From assembly GCA_043745195.1 (NCBI GenBank), contig JAYTTF010000188.1:1-64000 (forward strand): a DNA stretch of 64,000 nucleotides. Reading direction: 5' to 3'. The stretch comes from JANXSF01 sp043745195. Lineage in GTDB: Bacteria > Acidobacteriota > Terriglobia > Bryobacterales > Bryobacteraceae. Each line of letters opens with the position of its first letter. Position 1 is the first letter of the stretch. This document shows, piece by piece, positions 55,747 through 64,000 of the stretch. Below the pieces are notes generated by a model. That model was not told where the DNA came from, did not search any database, and saw only the letters and a list, made by a program, of their open reading frames with translations. Made by a program: the position numbers and the translations under genes.

Positions 55747-55869
55747 TCAATTTTTTAAGGTTCTTGCATAACGGTTATCGGCTTCCTTGTCGTTGCGGCG
55801 GGCGAGGTCCAGAAGTACCGTTAATTCCTGAGCTTGCCGCTCCATGAATGCCTCTTTCAGAGAATCCAT
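55747..55869 (-). CDS. Possible short protein of 40 residues, charged helix
   Basis: A 40-codon frame on the minus strand (start 55869, stop 55747-55749). It encodes a highly charged helix, A-F-M-E-R-Q-A-Q-E-L-T-V-L-L-D-L-A-R-R-N, and an internal ATG at residue 9 has AAGAGG in front. It lies in the space before the S9 peptidase, which begins at 55907. It could be a small protein or the end of a lost gene; the evidence is thin. Confidence 0.25.
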   Translation of the reverse strand: MDSLKEAFMERQAQELTVLLDLARRNDKEADNRYARTLKN

Positions 55870-55906
55870 AAAGCATATACCAAGTACAATATGGCAAGGA
55901 GTCTTC

Positions 55907-57922
55907 ATGTTTTACCAGCTAATTGTTTTGAGCTTACTATTCGCGGCGACGCTTGTTGCCGGGCATGTTCCCACTGTGGATGAATTGATACGAGTGAAGT
56001 CAGCTAGCGCTGCTGAAATTTCACCAAATGGCAATTGGGTGGCTTATGTAGTTACTCAAGCTGATTTCGAGCAAGACGCTTTTTCAACTCAAGTGTGGCT
56101 GGCGGAAAGCGCCACTGGTAAGAACATGCAGATTACGCGCGGGCCGAAGAACGCCGCTGGTCCACAATGGTCGCCTGATGGGAAGTGGCTGGGATTTGCT
56201 AGTAACCGTGTGGGCGATAAGGATCAGATTTTTGCCATTCCACCGGATGGCGGTGAGGCAGTTCAACTTACTAAGTCAGAGACGGGAGTGAGTGCGTTTG
56301 CATGGGCTCCTGATGGAAAGACCATTGCCTTTGTTGCAGCCGAAGATTCGGCGAAGGCGAAGAAGGCGCGAAAGGATTCCCTTGGTGACTTTGAGGTTGT
56401 GCGCAAGGAGTACAATCATCGCCATATTTTCACGATTGCAATTGCAGATGCGATAAAGGAACCCCAAGCAGGCAAGCAGCGGACGAAGGGAACCACTTTC
56501 AATGTGGGTTCAATCGCGTGGTCTCCAGACGGTACGCGCATAGCATTTAGTGCGACTCGAAATCCGGATTTGATTGAAGGCGGCAGTGGGGACATTCATG
56601 TGCTGGCTTTAGCTAGCGACGCTGTGGAACGGGTAGTGAATACTCCGGGTCCTGATGCAAATCCTGTTTGGTCACCTGACGGTCTTTCCATTGCGTTTGT
56701 TAGTGCCATGGGTAATCCGAAGTTCTTTCACTCGAACCCACGGATCGCGATTGTTGCAGCGACGGGCGGTCAGCCGCGCTCCATTTCCAATGACTTTGAC
56801 GAGCGGCCTTCACTGGTGGATTGGAAAAGTGACGGCATTTATTTCAGTGGTCAGCAGCGAACGAATTCGCATTTGTTCAGGGCCGATTTGCAGACTGGCA
56901 GAATTACAAGAGTGTCAACGCCGAGTGATTTGATGGGCACTAGTTTCACGTTGAGTAAGGACGGCAGCACGATTGCATTTATCGCTCCTTCCCCTACTTC
57001 GTTACCAGAGGTATTCGTCTCAGAAAAGGCCGGATTCGCACCGAAGGCAATCACAAAGATGACGGACCAAATCAAAGATCTTCAACTCGGTTCGCGAGAA
57101 GTGATCTCCTGGAAGAGCAAGGATGGTGCGGAGATTGAAGGCATTCTGATTAAACCTGCCGGCTTCGATGCTTCGAAAAAATATCCACTGCTCTGTATTC
57201 TGCATGGTGGGCCAACAGGGATTGATCGTCCAACACAACTGGATGCCCGTTACTATCCGACGGATATTTGGGCAGGCCGGGGAGCGCTGATCCTGAAGGT
57301 GAACTATCGTGGCAGCGCAGGATACGGGGAAAAGTTCCGCCAATTGAATGTTGGGAATCTTGGAGTGGGGGACGCCTGGGATGTACTGTCGGGCATCGAT
57401 TCCTTAGTGGCAAAAGGTTGGGTGGATGAGAAACGAATTGGGTGCATGGGTTGGAGCCAAGGTGGATATATTTCTGCATTTCTGACAACTTCATCAAATC
57501 GATTCGCCGCCATTTCCGTCGGGGCAGGAATTTCCAACTGGTCCACTTACTACTACAATACTGATATTACTCCGTTCACGATTCAGTATCTTGGTTCGGA
57601 CCCGGCCGCGGATCCGCAGATTTACTTGAAGACTTCGCCAATGACTTACATCAAGCAAGCTAAGACTCCGACTTTGATCCAGCATGGTGAGTTGGATAAA
57701 CGGGTACCGATAGCCAATGGCTATGAGTTACGCCAGGGCTTGGAGGATCGTGGAGTGCCGGTGGAAATGCTTGTCTACAAGGGTTATGGCCATGGGATCA
57801 CAAAGCCAAAGTCAATGAAAGCCGTGATGGAACATAACCTGGCTTGGTTCAATCATTACCTTTGGGACGATGCCAAGCCTGACTTTGTAACTCTTGGAGT
57901 GAAGAGCAAGGAAGAAAAATAG
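55907..57922 (+). CDS. S9 family peptidase (prolyl oligopeptidase type), exported
   Basis: About 671 residues. ATG 55907 has AAGGAG at good spacing and opens a signal peptide (M-F-Y-Q-L-I-V-L-S-L-L-F-A-A). Residues about 20-350 are WD40-like/TolB-type propeller blades (P-Q-W-S-P-D-G-K-W, I-A-W-S-P-D-G-T-R, P-V-W-S-P-D-G). The alpha/beta hydrolase part has G-G-P-T-G near the oxyanion region, the nucleophile in G-W-S-Q-G-G, Asp in E-L-D-K-R-V-P and His in G-Y-G-H-G. Gly-Trp-Ser-Gln replaces the more common G-G-S-Y/H at the nucleophile elbow. It trims short peptides in the periplasm. Stands alone. Confidence 0.9.
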   Translation: MFYQLIVLSLLFAATLVAGHVPTVDELIRVKSASAAEISPNGNWVAYVVTQADFEQDAFSTQVWLAESATGKNMQITRGPKNAAGPQWSPDGKWLGFASNRVGDKDQIFAIPPDGGEAVQLTKSETGVSAFAWAPDGKTIAFVAAEDSAKAKKARKDSLGDFEVVRKEYNHRHIFTIAIADAIKEPQAGKQRTKGTTFNVGSIAWSPDGTRIAFSATRNPDLIEGGSGDIHVLALASDAVERVVNTPGPDANPVWSPDGLSIAFVSAMGNPKFFHSNPRIAIVAATGGQPRSISNDFDERPSLVDWKSDGIYFSGQQRTNSHLFRADLQTGRITRVSTPSDLMGTSFTLSKDGSTIAFIAPSPTSLPEVFVSEKAGFAPKAITKMTDQIKDLQLGSREVISWKSKDGAEIEGILIKPAGFDASKKYPLLCILHGGPTGIDRPTQLDARYYPTDIWAGRGALILKVNYRGSAGYGEKFRQLNVGNLGVGDAWDVLSGIDSLVAKGWVDEKRIGCMGWSQGGYISAFLTTSSNRFAAISVGAGISNWSTYYYNTDITPFTIQYLGSDPAADPQIYLKTSPMTYIKQAKTPTLIQHGELDKRVPIANGYELRQGLEDRGVPVEMLVYKGYGHGITKPKSMKAVMEHNLAWFNHYLWDDAKPDFVTLGVKSKEEK

Positions 57923-57931
57923 TGCAATAAA

Positions 57932-59112
57932 TTAGCGTCCATTTTGAAGGTCTTCTAAGGAAACCATGCCCGACTTGGGGAAACCAGTTTGAATGGAATT
58001 GCGGCGAGCTTCCAACCGCTTGGCATCTTTTGAACGGCCGATCTTTCGAAGTAACGCGGCTTGTCTGGTGAGAACCGGGATCAACTGGGGATGTGTCTGG
58101 CCAAGTGCTTTTTCAAGAATCTCCAAGCTGCGCTCATAAAGAGCCAGAGCACCAGGGTAAGTGCCTTGACGAACCTCAAGTTCAGCCAAGTTGCTGAGGA
58201 TAATCCCCAGCATGGCTATGCCCCTCACCCGCAAATTGTTTCGTCAGGCTGAGGGCGCGGTCATAAGAAAGGCGCGCCTGCGTCAGGTCCCCGGTTTCCA
58301 TAAAGGCATTGCCTAGTAGATTTAAGATAAGGGCCACCCGGAAGGAGTCCGGACCGAAGGACTTTTCAAACATGGAAAGTGCTTCAACCAATAATATGGA
58401 AGCTTCTGAAAACTGTTTCTTGAACCGAAGGAGTTCCGCCAAGTTGGCGATTGGTGCTCCCACGGCGGCGTTCGCCTCACCCGATATTTGTCTGTACAGT
58501 TGAATGCTCTGCCGCCAACAGGCTTCCGCCTGCCTCTTCTGGCCAAGCCTGTAGGCGACCAGCCCCTGGTTGTTCAGAATCAGCGCGAGCAACCGTTCGG
58601 TGCTTTCTCCGCTACCCAGTGCATAGCGAAACTCATTATCTGGTGGTAATGCCCGGATTGCTGCATGAACTGAGATAGCTCGCCTGAATGTGTTTTCGGC
58701 ATCGCGATCCTTACCAAGAAAATATTGAACCTCCCCGAGCGAATTGAGTACCAATGCGAATACCAACGGCGAATTCTGGCGGATTGGAAAGCGGGCAGCC
58801 CGAAGCAGCAACGGTTCAGCATCGGACGGGTGGTGCAGTGAAACCAGTAGAGACGCGAGACTCTGCAAGGCGATAGCGATGCTTTGTGGGCCTGCCTTGG
58901 AGTCTTCGAGAATTGCGAGCACACGCCGGTGAATCGGCTCAGCTTCCTGATAGCGGTGAAGCTCGCGAAGGATCAACGCTCGATTATGAAGGCAGTCTGA
59001 CCTTAATTAATTGCAGCACTCTTCTGTTCAGTTCTCTTGCAAGAGCGGCATGATCCACGGATTGCGCGGAAATGATCGAAAGAAAAACGGCTGATAGAAG
59101 GATGCTTCGCAT
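57932..59112 (-). pseudogene. Frameshifted exported TPR-repeat protein
   Basis: Three pieces of one gene. The start (ATG 59112) gives a signal peptide (M-R-S-I-L-L-S-A-V-F-L-S-I-I-S-A-Q) and about 42 residues ending at a stop at 58984. A shift near 58990 continues as L-H-N-R-A-L-I-L-R-E-L-H-R-Y-Q-E-A-E-P and about six TPR units with L-N-S-L-G-E-V-Q-Y and I-A-N-L-A-E-L-L-R-F. A second shift near 58210 ends that frame early at 58182, while L-S-N-L-A-E-L-E-V-R-Q-G-T-Y continues to 57932 in another. Each shift needs only one or two bases. Codons between the signal and first TPR may also be lost. Probably inactive; sequencing error cannot be excluded. Confidence 0.75.
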
Positions 59113-59212
59113 TTGCTTTGCCTTCTTTGATTCACAAAGCGTGAAGAGAGTAAGAAGTCCGCAAAGAATTCTGTTTGGGGGTTGCGCGCCGCACCAAGAG
59201 GCGCTGTGATGG

Positions 59213-59989
59213 ATGTATATGGCCTTAATTCTGTTTGAACGCGAAGGCACCATCGCCACAATTACGTTGAACCATCCGGAGAAGCGCAACGCATTGTCGC
59301 TGCAGTTCATGCGCGAGTTGATTGCGTGTTTGGAGGAGACTGGCCGGGACACAACTATTCACGTCGTGATTCTGGCCGCCCACGGCCCCGTGTTCTGTGC
59401 CGGACATGATCTTAGTGAAATGACCGGCTGCACGGTTGAGGAATATCGCAAACTATTCGCGGTGTGCTCGCAACTGATGACGAACATTCAATCCATACCT
59501 CAACCGGTGATTGCTCAAGTACAGGGACCGGCCACAGCGGCAGGCTGTCAATTGGTGGCCACTTGTGATTTGGCGATGGCCGCCGATACGGCATGGTTTG
59601 CCACGCCAGGTGTGAAGATCGGCCTGTTCTGCACTACACCCATGGTTGCGCTAACACGAGCGATTGGCCGCAAGCAAGCGATGCGGATGCTACTAACCGG
59701 CGAACCCGTGGATGCGGTAACTGCGATGCAATGGGGTTTGATCAATGAGGCAGTGCCGGGATTGGAACTGGCTCTGCGCACACGCAAACTGGCCCATACG
59801 ATTTCCAGCGCAAGTAGCACAACGGTGGGCCTTGGGAAGCGTGCATTCTATTCGCAAATTGATTTAGACCAACAGGCGGCCTATGCCACCGCCAGTGAAG
59901 TGATGGCATTGAATGCGATGGATGCCGATGCTCAAGAAGGCATTGCCGCGTTCCGTGAAAAACGTAAGCCCGCTTGGAAGGAACGGTAG
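59213..59989 (+). CDS. Enoyl-CoA hydratase/isomerase family protein, ECHDC3-like
   Basis: 258 residues of the crotonase fold, cytoplasmic. L-N-H-P-E-K-R-N-A-L at 19-28, an oxyanion-hole segment F-C-A-G-H-D-L near 61-67, and G-P-A-T-A-A-G-C-Q-L-V-A-T-C-D near 105-119. The usual second-site acid is replaced by small residues (T-P-G-V-K-I-G-L), as in ECHDC3-type proteins, so classical hydration of enoyl-CoA is uncertain. ATG 59213 is used; 59219 is possible. It converges on the cupin gene with two bases between stops. Confidence 0.85.
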   Translation: MYMALILFEREGTIATITLNHPEKRNALSLQFMRELIACLEETGRDTTIHVVILAAHGPVFCAGHDLSEMTGCTVEEYRKLFAVCSQLMTNIQSIPQPVIAQVQGPATAAGCQLVATCDLAMAADTAWFATPGVKIGLFCTTPMVALTRAIGRKQAMRMLLTGEPVDAVTAMQWGLINEAVPGLELALRTRKLAHTISSASSTTVGLGKRAFYSQIDLDQQAAYATASEVMALNAMDADAQEGIAAFREKRKPAWKER

Positions 59990-59991
59990 CC

Positions 59992-60351
59992 TTACTTTTC
60001 CACGCCTCGCAAATAGGCATCATTGCCTTGCCGCCAATCTTCGCGAATCGGGGAAAATAGGTCGAACACGGTAGAGTCTTCAAGTACAAATACGCGGTGG
60101 GGCAAATGCGGGACGATCTCCATTACTTGCCCGGCATCCACGATGAACTCGTGGCCGCCTTCAAATTCGAATCGCAACTTACCGGTGAGCACCACGGACA
60201 TTTGCTCATTCAAATGACTGTGCCACGGCACTTCAGCACCTTTCAATAGAGTTAAATTAGCCACAGTGATGTGGGTCCCGTGAATTACGCGTCGCGCAAA
60301 CTTCGGGTTCATCTGTTCTTCGGGAATATTTTGCCATACATGGAGCTTCAT
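59992..60351 (-). CDS. Single-domain cupin protein
   Basis: About 119 residues from ATG 60351; the frame is open upstream but the added residues are unlikely. The cupin motif is clear: P-W-H-S-H-L-N-E-Q-M-S-V-V-L-T-G near 48-63 (two His and a Glu as metal ligands) and V-P-H-L-P-H-R-V near 90-97. Small cupins bind Fe, Mn or Zn and act as isomerases, oxygenases or sensors. The function here is unassigned. Confidence 0.8.
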   Translation of the reverse strand: MKLHVWQNIPEEQMNPKFARRVIHGTHITVANLTLLKGAEVPWHSHLNEQMSVVLTGKLRFEFEGGHEFIVDAGQVMEIVPHLPHRVFVLEDSTVFDLFSPIREDWRQGNDAYLRGVEK

Positions 60352-60484
60352 AGTTGTTGACGGGAATTGTATCATTAAAGGTGCCGCAATTTTTACGTCT
60401 TTATAGGAACAATGGGTCCGTATTTGAAAAGTTGAAATTACCGATGTCAACAATGCTTACATTTGCGAAGGCGGAGGACGTTTA

Positions 60485-61033
60485 ATGGGAACCACTACTC
60501 CCGTTGAAATCCTAACGCCCACCAGCGAGAAGGGCATTGGTCGCGTGATCCTTGCGACGGATTCGCCCGATCTTATTCCCGGCGTGATTGCCAAGCCATT
60601 TCCGCTTTGGCCCGATGATCGTGGTTATTTCCTGGAAGTGGGACGGATTGGAAAGGGCCTAATCGCGGGGTTTTCAGCCGATTCCACACAGATTTCCGCA
60701 GCTCTTAGTTATCCGGGTAGCATTAAGGCATTCCATTTTCATAAGTATCAAACCGATTGTTGGGTTCCAGTGCAAGGCATGCTGCAAGTGGCTTTGGTTG
60801 ATCTTAGACCAGATTCGCCAACCTTCGGCCTGAAGAACACTTTATACTTGGGCACACTTCGTCCCTGGCAGTTGATCATTCCTCCTGGTGTGGGCCATGG
60901 ATACAAAGTGATTGGTGATTCCCCTGCCATGCTGGTTTATCTGACGGACAGGACTTATGATCCTGCGGACGAAGGTCGCATCGCTTACAACGACCCGGGC
61001 ATTGATTACGATTGGGAACTCCAACACAAATGA
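60485..61033 (+). CDS. dTDP-4-dehydrorhamnose 3,5-epimerase family protein
   Basis: 182 residues, RmlC fold. P-W-P-D-D-R-G-Y-F-L-E-V-like opening near 38-50, G-S-I-K-A-F-H-F-H-K near 78-87 carrying the active-site His, and I-I-P-P-G-V-G-H-G-Y near 127-136. RmlC inverts C3 and C5 of dTDP-4-keto-6-deoxyglucose in dTDP-rhamnose synthesis. GGAGGA precedes the ATG. Its stop overlaps the start of the dehydratase gene in AAATGA, so they are coupled. RmlA and RmlD are not in the window. The sequence is a divergent member, so another epimerisation is possible. Confidence 0.8.
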   Translation: MGTTTPVEILTPTSEKGIGRVILATDSPDLIPGVIAKPFPLWPDDRGYFLEVGRIGKGLIAGFSADSTQISAALSYPGSIKAFHFHKYQTDCWVPVQGMLQVALVDLRPDSPTFGLKNTLYLGTLRPWQLIIPPGVGHGYKVIGDSPAMLVYLTDRTYDPADEGRIAYNDPGIDYDWELQHK

Positions 61034-62040
61034 AACTTTTAGTTACCGGCGGTGCTGGATTCATAGGCTCCGCTTTCGTGCGACTGCTGAGCGCACAGCA
61101 GCCGGATACTTGCATACTCAACTTCGATAAATTGACTTATGCCGGCAACCTGGAGAACCTACTGCCAGTTGCCGGCAACGCGCAGTATAGTTTCGTGCGC
61201 GGGGACATTTGCGATGCTGCGGCGGTGGAGGCCACCTTCGCCGAGTTCGTTCCTGATGCCGTGGTGCACTTCGCTGCGGAATCGCACGTGGACCGCAGCA
61301 TTCTCTCCCCTGCCCCAGTGATTCAAACAAATTTCAATGGCACATTCACGCTGCTTGAAGCTGCGCGAAAATTCAAGACGGCCCGCTTTGTTCACGTTTC
61401 AACCGACGAAGTATATGGCAGCATTGCTGAGCCGCACGATGCGGATGAAGACTATCCTCTGCGCACCAGCAGCCCGTATTCAGCATCGAAAGGCGCATCG
61501 GATTTGCTGGCACTCTCCTACTTCACAACCTACAAAATGAATGTTTCGGTGACCCGTGCTTCCAACAATTATGGGCCATATCAGTTTCCCGAAAAACTGA
61601 TCCCGTTGATGATCGCCAACGCTCTTGAAGATAAGCCCCTGCCCGTCTACGGAGATGGCCTGCAGATTCGCGATTGGCTTTACGTTGATGACCATTGCAC
61701 TGCAATCAAAAGCGTTTTGGAAAAAGGCCGCGCTGGTGAAATCTACAATATTGGCGGTAGCCGCGCGCTACCCAATCTGGAAGTGGTGCATAAGATTCTT
61801 GCGGCCACAGGCAAGCCTGATTCCTTAATTCGATATGTGACCGACCGTCCTGGGCACGACCGACGCTATGCCATTACCACGGCAAAGCTAGAGGCTGAAA
61901 CCGGCTGGCAAGCTGCCATGGATTTCGAAAAAGGCTTGGCCGCAACGGTGGATTGGTACAGATCGAATCAACCGTGGGTGGCCCGAGTGCGTTCGGGCGA
62001 ATATCAGAATTACTATCACCAGAACTACGGCGCGCGATAG
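61030..62040 (+). CDS. rfbB: dTDP-glucose 4,6-dehydratase
   Basis: 336 residues from ATG 61030, which lies four bases before the end of the epimerase gene. Extended SDR: G-G-A-G-F-I-G-S at 7-14 binds NAD, H-V-S-T-D-E-V-Y-G supplies Thr, Asp and Glu of the active site near 120-128, and Y-S-A-S-K near 150-154 the Tyr/Lys pair. R-A-S-N-N-Y-G-P-Y-Q-F-P-E-K-L-I-P is a near-signature of this enzyme. It converts dTDP-glucose to dTDP-4-keto-6-deoxyglucose for O-antigen or exopolysaccharide sugars. Confidence 0.93.
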   Translation: MKLLVTGGAGFIGSAFVRLLSAQQPDTCILNFDKLTYAGNLENLLPVAGNAQYSFVRGDICDAAAVEATFAEFVPDAVVHFAAESHVDRSILSPAPVIQTNFNGTFTLLEAARKFKTARFVHVSTDEVYGSIAEPHDADEDYPLRTSSPYSASKGASDLLALSYFTTYKMNVSVTRASNNYGPYQFPEKLIPLMIANALEDKPLPVYGDGLQIRDWLYVDDHCTAIKSVLEKGRAGEIYNIGGSRALPNLEVVHKILAATGKPDSLIRYVTDRPGHDRRYAITTAKLEAETGWQAAMDFEKGLAATVDWYRSNQPWVARVRSGEYQNYYHQNYGAR

Positions 62041-62126
62041 CGAATTGCAAGTGAGCTTTTCGAGTTCCACCTAAGAGAAGGGCAAGCCGGCCCTTCACTG
62101 TGCAGCAATGATAAACTCAAGTGGCT

Positions 62127-62996
62127 ATGACACGGCGATCTATTCTTACCACTTCGGCCAGCGCACTGGCTGCATCACAACTATCGGAACGCCTCAGCGC
62201 GGCGGACACCGCCACAGGGATGAAAGGCCGCATCAATCATTCGGTCTGCAAATGGTGTTATGCCAAGACCTCGCTGGAAGACCTTTGCAAATCAGCGAAG
62301 GACATTGGGCTTAATTCTATTGAGCTGCTGGGCCCTGCCGATTGGCCAATGCTGAAGCAATACAACCTGACTTGCGCCATGGCATCGAACCCCGTCATTG
62401 ATGGGCTGGGCGGCATTGGCAAAGCGTTCAACCGGCTGGAGCATCACGATAAGCTGATTAAGGCCTACGAGGAAATTCTGCCCCAAGCTGCTGCGGCAGG
62501 TTTGCAAAACGTCATCTGCTTTTCCGGCAATCGCGATGGGATGAGCGATGAACAGGGAATGGACAATTGTGCCGTGGGACTGAAACGGCTGATGACCGTT
62601 TGCGAAAAACACAAAGTAACCTTGGTGATGGAGCTTTTGAATTCGAAGGTGAACCACAAAGATTACATGTGCGACCACTCCCAGTGGGGTGTGGAACTTT
62701 GTAAGAAAATCGGGTCAGAACGGTTTAAGCTGCTGTACGACATCTACCACATGCAGATTATGGAAGGCGACGTAATTGCCACCATCAAAAAGTCCCACCC
62801 ATACTTTGCGCACTATCATACCGGCGGAGTCCCGGGACGTGCGGAGATCGACGATTCGCAGGAACTGTACTATCCAGCCATTATGAAGGCAATTGTGGAC
62901 ACGGGATTCAAAGGCTTTGTGGCGCAGGAGTTTGTGCCGAAGCGTGAGGACAAGCTTGGTTCGCTGAAACAAGGCGTGAAGATCTGCGACGTTTAA
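62127..62996 (+). CDS. Hydroxypyruvate isomerase-like TIM-barrel protein, Tat-type leader
   Basis: About 289 residues. M-T-R-R-S-I-L-T-T-S-A-S-A-L-A-A has the twin-arginine pattern, so export in folded form is likely. ATG 62127 is used; GTG 62121 is possible. The barrel belongs to the xylose-isomerase-like TIM group: H-S-V-C-K-W-C near 40, I-E-L-L-G-P near 67-72, T-L-V-M-E-L-L-N-S-K near 170-179 with the metal Glu, L-L-Y-D-I-Y-H-M-Q, and H-Y-H-T-G-G-V-P-G-R. Hyi converts hydroxypyruvate and tartronate semialdehyde; acidobacterial exported versions have unclear substrates. It ends at a strong terminator. Confidence 0.85.
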   Translation: MTRRSILTTSASALAASQLSERLSAADTATGMKGRINHSVCKWCYAKTSLEDLCKSAKDIGLNSIELLGPADWPMLKQYNLTCAMASNPVIDGLGGIGKAFNRLEHHDKLIKAYEEILPQAAAAGLQNVICFSGNRDGMSDEQGMDNCAVGLKRLMTVCEKHKVTLVMELLNSKVNHKDYMCDHSQWGVELCKKIGSERFKLLYDIYHMQIMEGDVIATIKKSHPYFAHYHTGGVPGRAEIDDSQELYYPAIMKAIVDTGFKGFVAQEFVPKREDKLGSLKQGVKICDV

Positions 62997-63000
62997 ATTA

Positions 63001-63039
63001 AAAAAGGCGCACAGCGGAGATTCCGATGTGCGCCTTTTT
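63001..63039. terminator. Strong bidirectional rho-independent terminator
   Basis: AAAAAGGCGCACA (63001-63013) and TGTGCGCCTTTTT (63027-63039) pair perfectly over 13 bases around a 13-base loop, with A and T runs at both ends. It can stop both the isomerase-like gene (plus) and the S1 gene (minus), which converge here. Confidence 0.9.
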
Positions 63040-63058
63040 GTTTTCCGGCTTGCGGGTT

Positions 63059-64000
63059 TTAGGCCAGTTCGAGTTCTATCTTTTTCTTTTCCAAATCAAT
63101 TGCTGTGATTTTGAAATTGCGGATTTGCCCGGAGCGCAGCGCATTGGGATCACCCTTCACTTCCGGCGTTCCTTTGCCTTCCTTCCATCGGGACTTCAGC
63201 ATTGCCGATAAGGAATTAATGTCCACGGGGCCAGCCTCAACCTTCTTTTCTTCCACGGGAACGGCGGGCGTCAGTTTGCAATCGCCCATTACTCCGTCGC
63301 CCAGTTCGATTTTTGCACGTGTAGGAGAAGCATCTACCACGCGGCCCGTTACCTTGTCGCCAGCTTTATGTTCAGCGATATATTCATCAGCGCGGGTTGG
63401 TTCCAGTTGCTTCAAACCCAAACGAATGCGGCGTTCGGTGTTGTCCAACTTCAATACTTTTGCCTTCACCACCTGACCAACGTGCAAAGCATCCTTAGGA
63501 TGATCCAGACGTTTTTCATTGGCGATGTCGCCAATGTGAATCATGCCTTCAATGCCATCGCCAAGGTCGGCAAAAGCACCAAACTTCTGAAGACTGGTAA
63601 TGGTGGCGTCCACAATTGTACCTTCCGGGTACTTGGCAGGAACATCGGCCCAAGGGTCACCTAGAGCTTGCTTCAAACCTAGCGAAATACGCTTGTCCTC
63701 TTCCTTAACGCCAAGGACAACCACTTCCACCTGCTCGCCGACTTTTAGTAAATCGGAGGCAGCGCGAACTTTCTTGGTCCACGACATTTCGGAAATGTGG
63801 ATAAGCCCGTCAACTCCAGGTTCCAATTCGACGAAAGCTCCGAAATCAGCAAGGCGAACCACTTTGCCAGTGATGCGCGCACCAACAACAAGTCGTGCAA
63901 GAGTGGTCTTCCAAGGGTCAGGAATTAACTGTTTCAAACCCAGCGAAATTTTCCGCGTGTTGGGGTTGATCTTCAAAATCTTGACTTTAATTTGTTCGCC
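63059..64000 (-). CDS. rpsA: 30S ribosomal protein S1, C-terminal part
   Basis: About 313 codons to the right window edge; the gene continues beyond it, so its start is not seen. S1 RNA-binding domains repeat along the chain. Two are clear: G-A-R-I-T-G-K-V-V-R-L-A-D-F-G-A-F-V-E-L and G-T-I-V-D-A-T-I-T-S-L-Q-K-F-G-A-F-A-D-L, each followed by H-I-S-E or H-I-G-D and an R-I-S-L-G-L-K-Q type end. A third, weaker domain (G-D-K-V-T-G-R-V-V-D) and a Lys/Glu-rich tail finish the protein. S1 brings mRNA to the 30S ribosome. It ends at the shared terminator. Confidence 0.88.
   Translation of the reverse strand, partial: GEQIKVKILKINPNTRKISLGLKQLIPDPWKTTLARLVVGARITGKVVRLADFGAFVELEPGVDGLIHISEMSWTKKVRAASDLLKVGEQVEVVVLGVKEEDKRISLGLKQALGDPWADVPAKYPEGTIVDATITSLQKFGAFADLGDGIEGMIHIGDIANEKRLDHPKDALHVGQVVKAKVLKLDNTERRIRLGLKQLEPTRADEYIAEHKAGDKVTGRVVDASPTRAKIELGDGVMGDCKLTPAVPVEEKKVEAGPVDINSLSAMLKSRWKEGKGTPEVKGDPNALRSGQIRNFKITAIDLEKKKIELELA

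Overview
The window looks like a chromosome segment from an acidobacterium of the Solibacter/Bryobacter type (order Bryobacterales). This rests on family content: a TIGR03437-type protein with its cysteine motif, a long Oar-like TonB receptor with a carboxypeptidase-regulatory N-terminus, a TIGR03790 protein, PEP-CTERM proteins, DUF4384 proteins, and many secreted Ig-like or IPT/TIG proteins. No rRNA, tRNA, CRISPR array or transposase gene was seen. Assignment below class level is inference.

Layout. 1-4.3 kb: end of a short-chain dehydrogenase, a DUF4380 protein, then a minus-strand row of secreted proteins whose first gene has lost its 5' end next to a 265-bp repeat. 4.4-24.2 kb: mostly single genes. 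These are a penicillin-acylase-family hydrolase, a decayed B12-binding radical SAM pseudogene, a sulfatase, two peptidyl-prolyl isomerases, two PEP-CTERM proteins, TIGR03437 and TIGR03790 proteins, a second copy of the 265-bp repeat, and a TonB receptor. 24.2-34.0 kb (minus) and 34.4-53.7 kb (plus): two divergent, tightly packed operons. 53.7-64 kb: a cytochrome/copper-monooxygenase-like protein, an S9 peptidase, a broken TPR gene, an enoyl-CoA hydratase, a cupin, an RmlC-like/RfbB pair, a hydroxypyruvate-isomerase-like protein and the end of ribosomal protein S1.

The main find is the divergent pair at 24.2-53.7 kb. The minus operon encodes two secreted DUF4384 proteins, a cyclic-nucleotide-binding/FHA/four-[4Fe-4S] protein, a cytochrome-b-like membrane protein, a ten-heme cytochrome c, a PP2C phosphatase, a Ser/Thr kinase, and an NDH-2-like flavoprotein fused to a cyclic-nucleotide-binding domain. 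The plus operon encodes three secreted proteins (one of 1669 residues), a kinase-class III cyclase-membrane-DUF4384 fusion, a c554-like cytochrome, an outer-membrane barrel, a ten-motif cytochrome with LVIVD repeats, a tandem HbpS/GlcG protein and a secreted caspase-PEGA-TPR protein. Read together, this looks like an electron path from NADH or quinol to the cell surface, with kinase, phosphatase, FHA and cyclic-nucleotide control built into its own redox proteins. The domain assignments are well supported; the joint function is inference.
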